Assembly: GCA_027493625.1 (NCBI GenBank)
Contig: JAOSKM010000001.1
Span: forward strand, 711,489-775,488
DNA: 64,000 nt
Source: Planctomycetota bacterium
GTDB lineage: Bacteria > Planctomycetota > UBA8742 > UBA2392
Direction: 5' to 3'
The notes beneath the pieces were generated by a model. The model made no database searches, was not told the origin of the DNA, and worked only from the letters and a program-made list of their open reading frames with translations. The position numbers were made by a program, and so were the translations under genes. Position 1 is the stretch's first letter. Each line of letters starts with the position of its first letter. Of this stretch, positions 35,448 through 45,171 are shown one piece after another.

Positions 35448-38400
35448 TCACTGCCGTCGAAGTCTTCGGCTGACAAGCGTCCCCGTGACGAGGGCAAGCA
35501 GCAGGAGCAACAGCCGGCTCGTGTCGCGGCCCGTTGAGCAGCCTCCGTCCTTGTCTCCGCCCCCGCCGCTGGAGCCCGTGCCTCCCCCACCTGTGGGCAC
35601 CGTGCCGGTGGCGTTCACTACGACCGTGACGGTGTCCGTGTCGCTGTTGCCGTTGCCGTCGTTGACGGTGAGCTGGAATACCAGCACATCGTCAACGTCC
35701 GGAGCCGTGAAGCTGGGGGTCGCGGTGTTGGCACCGGTCAACGTCACCGTACTGGTGCCGCCGATCTGCGCCCAACTGAAGCTGAGCGTGTCGTTTTCCG
35801 GGTCGCTGCTGCCGCTGCCGTCGAGCTGCGTCACGGCCGCGTAAGCCGTGTAGGCGTCCGGTCCCGCATCCGCGTTGGGCGGGTTGTTCACGGCGCTGTC
35901 CAGCACGGTGACGACCACGGTGTCGGTGTCCGAGCCGCCGCGGCCGTCATCGACGGTAAGCTGGAAGGTGATGGCAAGCGGAGTGGTCACCATCGGCGCG
36001 GTGAATGTCGGATGTGCGGAGCCGGCGTTCTGGATCGTCACCCAGCTGCTGCCCAGTTCAATCCACGCGTAACTTAGGGTGTCGCCGTCCGGGTCGCTGC
36101 TGGCGCTGCCGTTCAGGTTGACGGTTGCGCCCTCGTTGACGGTCTGGTCAAGGCCGGCGTCGGCGTTGGGCGGGTAGTTCCCGGAGCCGCCGGCGTTGCT
36201 GTCGATTTCCAGCGCCAGGTATCTGATCGAGCCGGTGTTGCCGGATGCATGGTCCGAAACGATCACCTGCCAGGTGCCCGCGACGGGCTTGCCGTACAAT
36301 GCGATCACGTCGTCGGCGTACTGGCGCGTGTCGGGGTAGACGGCGATCAGGTCGGTGCGCGGACTGCTGCCTGTGTTGTTGACGACCGCTTCCGTGCCGT
36401 CCGGGTGACGCAGGCGGATCCGCACATCAGCGCGGCGCTGGTGTTTGACGTCAACGTGCAGTCGAACCTGCTGAACCGTGCCGGTGCCGCTGACGCTGAA
36501 GCTGCGCGTGACGCCGGTCGTGTTGTTGTCGGGGATGCTGACGGGGCTGCCGGTGTTCAGGCTGTCCTCGACCACGATCTTCGGCGCGACCATGGGACGC
36601 TCCGAAACCAGCACAAAGCCCATCACGGAGTTGGGTACACTGCTCTGCGGGTTGGCCGGGATGTTGTAGCCGTTGACGCGCACCTTCCAGGTACCGACCG
36701 CCGGAGAGTCAACTTCCGCCAGTTCGATGTTGTCGCGGCGGTTGTGTCCCGCTCGTGTCCACTGGTAGGTCTGGTTGCCGGACGAGCCCGAAGTCAGGCC
36801 GCTCCATGGATAGAAGGTCGCACCGGTCGGCGACACCAGGGTGAGATCCAGGTCGTTGATCAGCTTGATGCTGGATGAAGTGCTGGCGTAGATGTCCAGC
36901 CATGAGCACACCACCTTCAGCGGCGTGGCCGAACTGCTGACCTGCAGGTCCCACTCCAGCGTCTCGCCCTGCCGGATCTGCGCACGCACGATGTTCTGCT
37001 CGTTGCTCGCCTTGTTGGCCAGGATCAGGTCGGCCGCGCGCTTGGTTTTGATCACGCCGAAGCCGTAGCGGTAATCCGGCCCCTGGTTGTAGGCGTCGGT
37101 CACCGTGGCCGCCAGCACGCCGCGCGCGACGTCGGGCGCGAACTGACGATTGTTCATTTCGCGCTGCCACAGCTGCGCCAGCAGGATCATCGCGCCGGTC
37201 GCGCTGGGGCTCGCCATGCTGGTTCCGGAGGCAGATGCATAGGCGGTGTCGCTGGTCGCGTACGTGCTGGTGAGCTCTTCACCGTTTGCCGAGAAGTGAG
37301 GTATCAGGCGCCCGTCAGCCGTCGGACCGCGTGACGAGAAACTGGAGATGACCCCGGAGTCGCTCACCGACGCGATGGTGAACGAGTTCTTCATGCAGGA
37401 ATCAGCGCTGACGGTATTGCTGCTGCTGCCGGAGTTGCCGGCCGACTTGCACATGTTCAGGAAGATGTCGCGGATGTCGATGTCCGACGATTGTGCGGCC
37501 GAGTCGTACCCGCCGTAGGAGCCGCCGGTGCCGTAGCTGTGGTTGTCTGCCACGTGCCGATAGTTGTAGCGCGCCGCGCGGCGCTCGGTGTCCATCGAGT
37601 TCCAGTCGTGCGAGGCCACACAGGCCTTGGGTGCGTAACCGCGGGCGCTCGAGTTGCCGGTGCCGTCACCGATCATGGTGCCCGTGACGTGGGTGCCGTG
37701 GTTGCCCAGCGAGGTGCCGTCAACCTTGATCACGCGCTTGCCGCCGTTGTTGATCGGGCTGGGAGACGGCGCCCCCTGCAATGCCTGGTGCGTATCGCGG
37801 GCGCGGTATTCGTCCCAGACGGCGGCCACCATGCCGGTGCCGTCGAGGTTGTAGCTGGTGCCAGGCCCGATGTCGTTCGCCCGCGCCGTGTGCAACAGAG
37901 TGCTTGCGGCATTGTAGCTGACCAGCTGGGGCGTGCGCTCGATCCACTCCACCATTTCGCTGCGGCCCAGGGCCAGCAGGCCGGCGCGGTCTGTCAGCAC
38001 GTCGACGTAGGGCGTTTCCAGGCTGAGCTTGCCGGTTTCATCGAACTCGGCCTGCTGGATCACTGCGTCCAGGCCGGCCAGCAGGGCGGAGACCTGCTCT
38101 GCTGCGCGATCGCGCCAGAACAGCAGCCGGTAGGCGCCGCCGTTGTTGACTGGGTCATTGATATCGGCCCAGGCTTCGACCGAGCACTTGTCGACGGGCA
38201 ACTGCAACAGTGTGCCGGCCACGTTGGGCTCGGTCTGCAGCGAGTCACCGATCGCGCGCAGCGAATCCGCGTCTTTCGCCCGGATGAAGTGGGTGTTCGG
38301 ATAGGCGTAGCCGATGAACGACGCACCGGCGCCTGCAAGCCGGTCGGCGAACGCGCGACCCAGCGGCTCATGGAACCTGACGTAGAACGGTTGTAATGGC

Positions 38401-38681
38401 TCGGACGTCGGCAGCGGGCAATCGGGTGATGCGATCGCGTATCTGGGCTGTAGTTTGATGAGTCTGGCCCGCTCGTCGAAGGTAAGCTGATTCTCGAATT
38501 GCTCCTGGGCGTCGAGGTCAAACGGGACCCCCAGTTCAAGGCTCGAGACAAGACGGGTTGCTTCCCCACGTTCGTCTGTCTCAGCGGCATCCTGGCTGTG
38601 GACCGCAACCGGCAGGGAAATCCAGGCCCCCACGGCCGCAATCGACAGCGCCAGGAACGCCCATGCGGGTTTGGGCCGCAT
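35448..38681 (-). CDS. Large secreted subtilase with P domain, two PKD repeats and GGCST anchor
   Basis: A 1077-aa S8 protease starting at ATG 38681, chosen because AGGGAGG precedes it. Signal peptide (1-30), pro-region, subtilase domain with Asp in VAAVWDEYRARDTHQ (~286), His in GNHGTHVTGTMIG (~328) and Ser in ASGTSMASPS (~488), jelly-roll region, P domain (~707-835), two PKD repeats (~840-1035) and GGCSTGRDTSRLLLLLLAL + RRLRRQ. It differs from its neighbour by one fewer PKD repeat, as expected after tandem duplication. Calcium-binding Asp-rich turns are frequent. Confidence 0.9.
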   Translation of the reverse strand: MRPKPAWAFLALSIAAVGAWISLPVAVHSQDAAETDERGEATRLVSSLELGVPFDLDAQEQFENQLTFDERARLIKLQPRYAIASPDCPLPTSEPLQPFYVRFHEPLGRAFADRLAGAGASFIGYAYPNTHFIRAKDADSLRAIGDSLQTEPNVAGTLLQLPVDKCSVEAWADINDPVNNGGAYRLLFWRDRAAEQVSALLAGLDAVIQQAEFDETGKLSLETPYVDVLTDRAGLLALGRSEMVEWIERTPQLVSYNAASTLLHTARANDIGPGTSYNLDGTGMVAAVWDEYRARDTHQALQGAPSPSPINNGGKRVIKVDGTSLGNHGTHVTGTMIGDGTGNSSARGYAPKACVASHDWNSMDTERRAARYNYRHVADNHSYGTGGSYGGYDSAAQSSDIDIRDIFLNMCKSAGNSGSSSNTVSADSCMKNSFTIASVSDSGVISSFSSRGPTADGRLIPHFSANGEELTSTYATSDTAYASASGTSMASPSATGAMILLAQLWQREMNNRQFAPDVARGVLAATVTDAYNQGPDYRYGFGVIKTKRAADLILANKASNEQNIVRAQIRQGETLEWDLQVSSSATPLKVVCSWLDIYASTSSSIKLINDLDLTLVSPTGATFYPWSGLTSGSSGNQTYQWTRAGHNRRDNIELAEVDSPAVGTWKVRVNGYNIPANPQSSVPNSVMGFVLVSERPMVAPKIVVEDSLNTGSPVSIPDNNTTGVTRSFSVSGTGTVQQVRLHVDVKHQRRADVRIRLRHPDGTEAVVNNTGSSPRTDLIAVYPDTRQYADDVIALYGKPVAGTWQVIVSDHASGNTGSIRYLALEIDSNAGGSGNYPPNADAGLDQTVNEGATVNLNGSASSDPDGDTLSYAWIELGSSWVTIQNAGSAHPTFTAPMVTTPLAITFQLTVDDGRGGSDTDTVVVTVLDSAVNNPPNADAGPDAYTAYAAVTQLDGSGSSDPENDTLSFSWAQIGGTSTVTLTGANTATPSFTAPDVDDVLVFQLTVNDGNGNSDTDTVTVVVNATGTVPTGGGGTGSSGGGGDKDGGCSTGRDTSRLLLLLLALVTGTLVSRRLRRQ

Positions 38682-38925
38682 TGGTGCCTCCCTTTCATCG
38701 TCCGAAGTGTCAAAGAACAACGCAGGTGAGTCGCCCAGATCTCGCCTTGATTACACCAACGACTGACCATTTTAACGGTTCATTTTATTTCTCACTTTCC
38801 GCTTACCAGGTTTCTGCGACCTTCGGCACGAGTCGTTCGGAAATGCGGGCGGGATTCGTCGTGTTTCCACACCTGTACGCAGCAGCGGGGCGGCGGTACT
38901 TTAGTTACGGGGCTGGAGGCGGCAC

Positions 38926-40410
38926 GTGATCCTGAACAACGAACTGGCAAGCACCCAGCAGGAAATCCTGAAGCACGCAAAGGACTTCGGTCTCGATTTC
39001 TTCGACGTCCACTTCGAGATGCTCGACTACGAGGCCCTCAACGAAGTGGCCGCCTACGGGGGCTTCCCTACCCGCTACCCCCACTGGCGCTTCGGGATGT
39101 CCTACGAAGAGCTGATCAAGAGCTACACCTACGGCATCAGCAAGATCTACGAGCTGGTGATCAACAACGACCCCGTCATTGCCTACCTGATGGACAGCAA
39201 TGACTTCGTGTCCCAGAAGCTGGTGATGGCCCACGTCTACGGCCACGCCGACTTCTTCAAGAACAACGCCTTCTTCAGCAAGACCAACCGCAAGATGGTT
39301 GACCAGATGGCCAACCACGCCGCCCGCGTGCGCCGTTACATGGATCATTACGGGCGCGACAAGGTGGAACGTTTCATCGACGCCTGCCTGAGCCTTGAGA
39401 ACCTGATCGACCCCATGCTGCCGTTCACCAAGCCGCTCGCGCGGCAGGAGGCGGTGGCGCTTGACGACGAAACCGTGCGGATCGAGGTAACCAAGCTGCA
39501 GTCCAAGGATTACATGGACCGCTACATCAACCCGCCCGAGATCATGGCCCAGAAGCGCGCCGAGCTCGAGCGTAAGGCGCAGGAGCCGCCCAAGTTCCCG
39601 CTTGAGCCGGTCAAGGACGTGTTGTGGTTCCTGATGAACTACGCGCCCCTCCGCAACTGGCAGCGCGACGTGATCGGCATCATCCGCGAAGAGGCCTACT
39701 ACTTCGCACCCCAGCGCCAGACCAAGATCATGAACGAGGGCTGGGCCAGCTACTGGCACAGCACCATCATGACCCAGAAAGCCGCCACCGCGGCCGAGAT
39801 CGTGGACTTCGCCGACCACCACAGCATGACCATGGGCATGCAGCCCGGGGTGATCAACCCGTACAAGCTGGGGCTGGAGCTGTTCCGCGACATCGAATAC
39901 CGCTGGGACCACGGCATGCACGGCCTGGAGTGGGAACGCTGCGACGACCTGGCGGCCAAGGCGAACTGGGACACCAACGAGCGCGGCAAGGGGCGCGAAA
40001 AGATCTTCCAGGTAAGGCGGATCTACAACGACCTGACCTTCATCGACGAGTTCCTGACGCCCGACTTCTGCCAGCGCGCCAAGCTGTTCACCTACGACTA
40101 CAACCCGGCCAGCGGTGAATACGAGATCAGCAGCCGCAGCTTCAAGCAGATCAAGAACAAGCTGAAGACGGCGCTGACCAACATGGGCGAGCCTTACATC
40201 TACATCGAGGACGGAAACTACAGCAACCGCGGCGAACTGCTGATGGTGCACCGCCACGACGGTTTCGATCTGGACGACAACTACGCCCGCGAGACCCTGA
40301 AGAACGTGCACCAGATCTGGAGCCGCCCGGTGTGGCTGACTACGCAGGAAGAGAGCAAAGAACTGCTGCTGGGGTACGACGGCAAGGAATTCACGCGGGA
40401 AGAGGCCTGA
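38926..40410 (+). CDS. spoVR: SpoVR family protein
   Basis: A 494-aa cytoplasmic protein matching SpoVR over its full length: FFDVHFEMLDYEALNEVAAYGGFP at the start (core DYEALNEVAA), YPHWRFGMSYEEL, HVYGHADFFKNN, EGWASYWHSTIM near residue 280 and NPYKLGLELFRDIEYRWD. It is the third partner of the PrkA/YeaH set linked to starvation and, in Bacillus, spore cortex formation. It starts with GTG behind GGAGG. It lies divergent to the subtilase, with about 240 bases between. Confidence 0.93.
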   Translation: MILNNELASTQQEILKHAKDFGLDFFDVHFEMLDYEALNEVAAYGGFPTRYPHWRFGMSYEELIKSYTYGISKIYELVINNDPVIAYLMDSNDFVSQKLVMAHVYGHADFFKNNAFFSKTNRKMVDQMANHAARVRRYMDHYGRDKVERFIDACLSLENLIDPMLPFTKPLARQEAVALDDETVRIEVTKLQSKDYMDRYINPPEIMAQKRAELERKAQEPPKFPLEPVKDVLWFLMNYAPLRNWQRDVIGIIREEAYYFAPQRQTKIMNEGWASYWHSTIMTQKAATAAEIVDFADHHSMTMGMQPGVINPYKLGLELFRDIEYRWDHGMHGLEWERCDDLAAKANWDTNERGKGREKIFQVRRIYNDLTFIDEFLTPDFCQRAKLFTYDYNPASGEYEISSRSFKQIKNKLKTALTNMGEPYIYIEDGNYSNRGELLMVHRHDGFDLDDNYARETLKNVHQIWSRPVWLTTQEESKELLLGYDGKEFTREEA

Positions 40411-40420
40411 GCGCGACCGG

Positions 40421-40918
40421 CTATTCGCCGCGCTTCTCCGGCTCTTCGGCTTCTGTTTCGGCGACCTTGCTGTCTTCGCCGACGGACTTCTGATGCGCGC
40501 CGAACAGTATGCTGGCCAGCATCGCGACCACGCCCATCACGCCCCCCAGCAGCAGCGCGCCAACCCCGCCACCGCGCAGCTTCACGCCGACGCGCAGGCC
40601 CACCATCGCGCCGGCGAACCCGAAAAACAGCGAACGCAGAATGGGGCGCTTCCGCGATGTCAGCTCAGGCTGGTCAGGGGCCGTTTCAATGTCACCGGCC
40701 GGTTCCGGAAACTCGTCAGCCCGGATCTGCGCTGCCCAGGCGTGGTGCTTACCCTGCACCTGCACGAACCAGGTGCGACCCACTGCGGCCAGCGGCTGAT
40801 CGAAGTCCTGGACAACGCGGTGCGGAACCTTTTCACGGTCCAGCAGCGCGACCAGGTACTCGGCATCCTGCTCGATCAACGGACTGCCGACGTTCTTATA
40901 GACGGGAGTTTCAGACAT
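40421..40918 (-). CDS. Small membrane protein with DUF2007-like N-terminus
   Basis: 165 aa. The N-terminus (SPLIEQDAEYLVALLDREKVPHR; core EAEYL-like, LLDREKVPH) resembles the putative signal-transducing DUF2007 fold, followed by a hydrophobic Gly-rich region (about residues 100-135, LFFGFAGAMVGLRVGV and GALLLGGVMGVVAMLASILF) with two membrane segments, and an acidic tail. Start ATG 40918. Function unknown. It is convergent with spoVR and divergent from the lipoprotein gene. Confidence 0.6.
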   Translation of the reverse strand: MSETPVYKNVGSPLIEQDAEYLVALLDREKVPHRVVQDFDQPLAAVGRTWFVQVQGKHHAWAAQIRADEFPEPAGDIETAPDQPELTSRKRPILRSLFFGFAGAMVGLRVGVKLRGGGVGALLLGGVMGVVAMLASILFGAHQKSVGEDSKVAETEAEEPEKRGE

Positions 40919-41066
40919 GGCCTGGCTCCTGCAATGGCAGCCCAAGCCTAGCATGAACTGTGTGCGCAACCAGTTCCCGTGACAAAGCCGTGGCGTGGAA
41001 AGGCTTGCGCGGACACACCCCCGGCTATAGTCAAAGCACCCCCGGACCCGTATCCGACGTACCCGC

Positions 41067-41939
41067 ATGCGATACCTCGTATTGCCAGCCTTTGCCGCCT
41101 TTGCACTGCTGCTTGGCGTCGGCTGCTCAAGCGGCCCGGATGTCCGCGGCAGCGGGCCCGAGGCCGTGGGCGGCCTGTCCACGCCGACCAAAAGCCGCTG
41201 GAGCCCGTACCTGCAGGTGATGACCGACAAGGAACGCACGGAGTTCCTGGACATCGAAGGCTCCTTTGAGCGCGAACAGTGGCTGCGTCGCAACGGCATC
41301 GACGTGCGCGCCGACCTGCACCGCAAGCTGTCGCGCGGCATCAGCGTGGACGCCGCCAAGCGCCGCATCATCGAGGCGCCGGACGAAATCACCAAGCGCG
41401 GCGACAGCACCATGCTGTTCTACAGCCGTTACAACACCGAGAGTCGCACCAACTTCTGGCTGCTGTTCCGGGCTGATCAGCTTGTCAGCTGGAACGCCCA
41501 CACCATCGGTCAACAGGAACGTGAGCGTCACCTGCTTGAGTTCGAGTCGCGGCTGATGGACAAGTTCGACACGGTGCTCGAGCGCGGCATGGGTATCAAC
41601 GAGATCAAGCGCCAGGCCAATACCGCCCGGGACGACCTGAACCGCGTCGAGCTCGCGCACCGCGACAAGATCGGTGATTCCGAGTACCAGGGTGTTCGCC
41701 GCGTCAGCTCGGGCGACTACCTGGTGGCGGAGAGCCTGTTGTACGCGCGCAGCCGCAACGAACTGTTCAGCTGGTTCCAGGGGCGCGAGCCGGACCACAT
41801 CATCATCCACCGCCCCTTCGAGACCCATCGCTACTACATGACCTTCACCGACCTCAAGGGGCAGGAAACCATCGTCACGGCCGAATTCGTTTTCCAGAAC
41901 GGGCTGCTTGAAAACTGGTTCGTCTTCCACGAAAGCTAG
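41067..41939 (+). CDS. Outer-membrane/periplasmic lipoprotein, function unknown
   Basis: A 290-aa lipoprotein: signal peptide with lipobox LLGVGCSS (Cys 20). The mature part is charged, with repeated basic/acidic helices (MTDKERTEFLDIEGSFEREQW, cut here to ERTEFLDIEGSF) and a beta-rich C-terminal domain (HRYYMTFTDLKGQETIVTAEF, core YYMTFTDLKG). It may sense or bind something at the envelope, but no family recognised. A strong terminator follows. Confidence 0.7.
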   Translation: MRYLVLPAFAAFALLLGVGCSSGPDVRGSGPEAVGGLSTPTKSRWSPYLQVMTDKERTEFLDIEGSFEREQWLRRNGIDVRADLHRKLSRGISVDAAKRRIIEAPDEITKRGDSTMLFYSRYNTESRTNFWLLFRADQLVSWNAHTIGQQERERHLLEFESRLMDKFDTVLERGMGINEIKRQANTARDDLNRVELAHRDKIGDSEYQGVRRVSSGDYLVAESLLYARSRNELFSWFQGREPDHIIIHRPFETHRYYMTFTDLKGQETIVTAEFVFQNGLLENWFVFHES

Positions 41940-41958
41940 GCGCAACATCGACGGAACG

Positions 41959-41986
41959 CAGGGCCCTTTCCGACGAAAGGGCCCTG
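41959..41986 (+). terminator. Rho-independent terminator
   Basis: CAGGGCCCTTTC-CGAC-GAAAGGGCCCTG is a 12-bp perfect stem followed by TTTC, 20 bases after the lipoprotein stop. Confidence 0.88.
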
Positions 41987-42023
41987 TTTCATTGCGTCGT
42001 TCCATGGGGTTCATGTTTACGCG

Positions 42024-44083
42024 ATGGACAGCTATACAAGAGCTGTCCAGCCGGAACCGTCGCAGCCGATGACTGAAGGACGCACAACAGCTTCAAGTCC
42101 CAAACCTGGCAGCAGCCGCGAAGGGAAGTTTGACGCCGGCGACTGGGTGTCGGCGCACGGTATCCAGTCCCTAGGCCGCCTGCCGTTGCTTTCGGCGCTG
42201 CTGGGCGCCCTGGTGGGCGTGGTCGGCGTTGCCTTCTTCTCCATTTCTGAACTGGCCCGAAACCTGTTGTTTGGCAGCCTTGGCGGCCTGACGGAGGAAA
42301 CGGAAGAGTCTCTCGAGGTCAACAACTGGTACGAGCGGGTAAACAGCCTGCTGCCTTCGCCCGATGTCTCCAATCCGCAAGTCTGGATGCTGGCCGTCGT
42401 GCCCGCGCTGGGCGGCCTGCTGCTGGGGCTGTGGTACTGGCGCACCAAGGACAAGACCCAGGCCGGTACCGAGGTAGCCATCCGTTCGTTCCACCATGAG
42501 CGCGGCCGCTTCCAGAAGGGCAACGTCTGGAAGAAGTTTGTCGCCAGCACGATCACCCTAGGTAGCGGCGGGGCGGCGGGGCGCGAAGGCCCTATCGCGC
42601 TCATGGGCTCCAGTCTTGGCAGCTGGTTGGGCGACAAGTTCAAGCTGACGCAGCGGCAGCGGCGCATCCTGCTGGTGGCGGGGCTGGCCGCCGGCATCGG
42701 CGGCATGTTCCGCGCACCGCTGGCAGGCGGCCTGATGGCTGCGGAAGTGCTGTACAGCGACGCTGAGTTTGAGCCGGATGTGCTGATCCCGGCGACCATT
42801 GCGAGCATCATCAGTTATTGCGTGTTCTGCCTGAACTTCGGGTGGGGTTCGTTGTTCGGCAAGGTGGCCGCCAACTACCAGTTCACCAATCCGCTCGAGC
42901 TGGTGCCGCTCACGGCGCTGGCATTCGCGCTCGCGCTTTCCGGCTACATCTTCGTCAAGAGCCAGCACCTGCTTGAGCGCCGGCTGGTCAAGATCCCGCG
43001 CATCATCCGGCCGATGCTGGGAGCGGGGACCGCGGGCCTGGTCGCGATCAGCCTCTATTACCTCTCCTCTATGTGGTCGAGCGACGGCACGCCGCAGCGG
43101 GCGTTGTTCGCGGTGATGGGCGACGGCTACTCGGCGCTGAATATCGCGCTGGGCGGCGGCGGCGTGTGGTGGGTGTTTTTCCTGATCGCCTTCGGTAAAA
43201 TCATCGCATCGGCCCTGACGATCGGCAGCGGTGGTGCAGGAGGCTACTTCGCGCCTTCCATGGTGATCGGCGGCTGCGTCGGGGCCGGCGTCGGCATCCT
43301 CTTTTATCAGGTGCTGCCGGTGGACATCCTGCCGGCGGGCGTCGTGCCGCAGGGCCCCAGGAACTGGTGGCAGTCACGGCCGTGTTCGCCCTGGTCGGGA
43401 TGGCGGGCTTCTGGACGGGCGTCGCGAAAGTGCCTGTCAGCAGCGTGATCATCGTGAGCGAACTGACGGGAAGCTACCACCTGCTGCTGCCCGCCATGTG
43501 GACGTGCGCAATCACGTTCATCCTGGCAAGGCGCTACAAGCTGTTCCTCACCCAGGTGGCTAACCGCAAGGAGAGTCCCGCCCACCTTGGTGATTTCGCG
43601 GTCAACGTGTTGAAGGAAATCCGCGTGGCGGACGTGCTGCCGGAACTTGCGAACTACGAAACGATCGAAGAAGGCACATCCCTGCAGCAGATATTGTCCA
43701 TGAAGAGCACGCGCCAGCACTACTACCCGGTGGTGGACCGTAACGGGCGTTTCGCAGGCATCTTCAGCCTGAACGACCTGCGGGCGGTGCTCGACGAAAC
43801 CGAGCTGTGGCAGCTGCTGGTCGCGGCCGACGTCGCCCACCACAACGTGGTGACCGTGCACCCGCGAGAAACCCTGGCGGAGGTGGCAAACAAGTTTGCC
43901 GACACGGACCTGGACGAGTTCCCGGTGGTCAGCGATGACGACGAAAAGGAGCTTCTGGGCATCATCAGCCGCCGCCAGCTGAACAACGCGTACATCAAGC
44001 GCACGATGCACTACGACCAGGCCGCCAAGGCTGAGAACGCGCCGGCCGACCTGTCCGGGCGATTCCAGGGGATCAGCCAATGA
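42024..44083 (+). CDS. ClC-type chloride channel/antiporter with CBS domains, frameshifted
   Basis: The membrane part (about residues 45-440) has the ClC signature GSGGAAGREGP (G-R-E-G-P) near 180 and GGAGGYFAPSMVIGG near 405. The frame breaks at the C4 run 43355-43358; one extra C gives PQELVAVTAVFALVGMAGFW and then the rest of the transporter and a cytoplasmic CBS pair (about residues 545-680, HYYPVVDRNGRFAGIFSL and LDEFPVVSDDDEKELLGII). The Gly-Ser-Gly-Ile-Pro motif of classic ClC is degenerate here (AGTEVAI). The gene is probably intact in the cell. Its stop overlaps the next start (ATGA). Confidence 0.83.
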
Positions 44084-44949
44084 GAGTCGTGGACTACTTC
44101 AGCGGAACTCCGACCACGCAGATCGGCGACATCCGCGTCACCAGCCTGCTGGACGGCTGGCTGAGTCTCGATGGCGGCGCCATGTACGGCATCGTGCCGA
44201 AGGTGATGTGGGAAAAGCAGCTGCCGGCCGACGGGCAGAACCGCGTGAAAATGGCCATGCGCCCGCTGCTGGTGCAGACGCCCACCCACACCGTGGTGGT
44301 CGAGAGCGGCATCGGCCAGGCCATCCCGCCCGACCTGCACGAGCGCTACGGTATTGAACGGCTCGGCCCCACGCTGGACCAGCTGGTCGCCGCCCAGGGT
44401 GTTGACCCGTCAGCGGTGGATACCGTGGCCTGCACCCACCTGCATTGGGACCACTCCGGCGGGCTGTGCAGACTGGAGGACGGCAGGTACGTCCCGAACT
44501 TTCCCAACGCCGTATACGTCGCCCAGAAGGGCGAATGGGAAATCGCGATCAACCCTTCGAACCTGCACAAGGCCAGCTACGCGCCCGAGACACTGAAGCC
44601 CGTGCAATCGCAGTTGCGCACCGTTCAGGGCGACGGCGAGATCCTGCCCGGTGTGCACTTCGAGTTCACCAACGGCCACACGGAGAACCACGCGGTAATC
44701 TGGTTTGAAAGCAACGGTGAGTACGGTGTGTTCTTCGGCGACCTGGTGCCGACCATCAGCCACGTTCCCACGGCCTGGATCAGCGCCTACGACATCAACG
44801 CGGGCGGCAGCTACCACGCACGCGAGAAGCTGTACCCCAAAGTGGTAGAGCGCAACGCGACCTGTTTCTTCTACCACGAGCCCGAGTGGCCGGTTGGAAG
44901 AATGCTAAAGGACCGCAGTAAGTACCGCGGTGAGCCCCTGCGGCCGTGA
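44080..44949 (+). CDS. Metallo-beta-lactamase-fold hydrolase
   Basis: A 289-aa MBL-fold enzyme. The zinc motif THLHWDHSGG is near residue 117, a second His comes in FTNGHTENHAV near 200 and Asp in VFFGDLVPTISH near 225, with a final FYHEPEWP. It resembles lactonase/hydrolase members; substrate unknown. It overlaps the ClC stop by four bases and is thus co-translated. The following 222 bases hold no gene. Confidence 0.83.
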   Translation: MRVVDYFSGTPTTQIGDIRVTSLLDGWLSLDGGAMYGIVPKVMWEKQLPADGQNRVKMAMRPLLVQTPTHTVVVESGIGQAIPPDLHERYGIERLGPTLDQLVAAQGVDPSAVDTVACTHLHWDHSGGLCRLEDGRYVPNFPNAVYVAQKGEWEIAINPSNLHKASYAPETLKPVQSQLRTVQGDGEILPGVHFEFTNGHTENHAVIWFESNGEYGVFFGDLVPTISHVPTAWISAYDINAGGSYHAREKLYPKVVERNATCFFYHEPEWPVGRMLKDRSKYRGEPLRP

Positions 44950-44980
44950 TTCGTCCCCCACCCGCGTTTGAGGCTGTTGA

Positions 44981-45136
44981 TGCCGGCTGCGCCGGCTTCC
45001 GCGGGGAATGGCTCTGTGTGCCCTGGAAATGGGTATCTGTCGGCTATGGGTGGTTCGCTGCTGGGACTGTGCGGACGGGACGTCCGCGTTCCGCCTGCAG
45101 GTCGCGCTGGAAATTACGCTTAGTTAGCTGACTAAG
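44981..45136. other. Non-coding gap with small palindromes
   Basis: Between the MBL gene and the convergent htrA end there is no gene. Visible are GCCGGCTGCGCCGGC (44981-44995), GCGGACGGGACGTCCGC (about 45071) and an imperfect palindrome CTTAGTTAGCTGACTAAG (45119-45136). These may be terminators or REP-type units. Confidence 0.5.
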
Positions 45137-45171
45137 TATTATGCCAATGGACAGGCTAGTACAGCGCCTTA

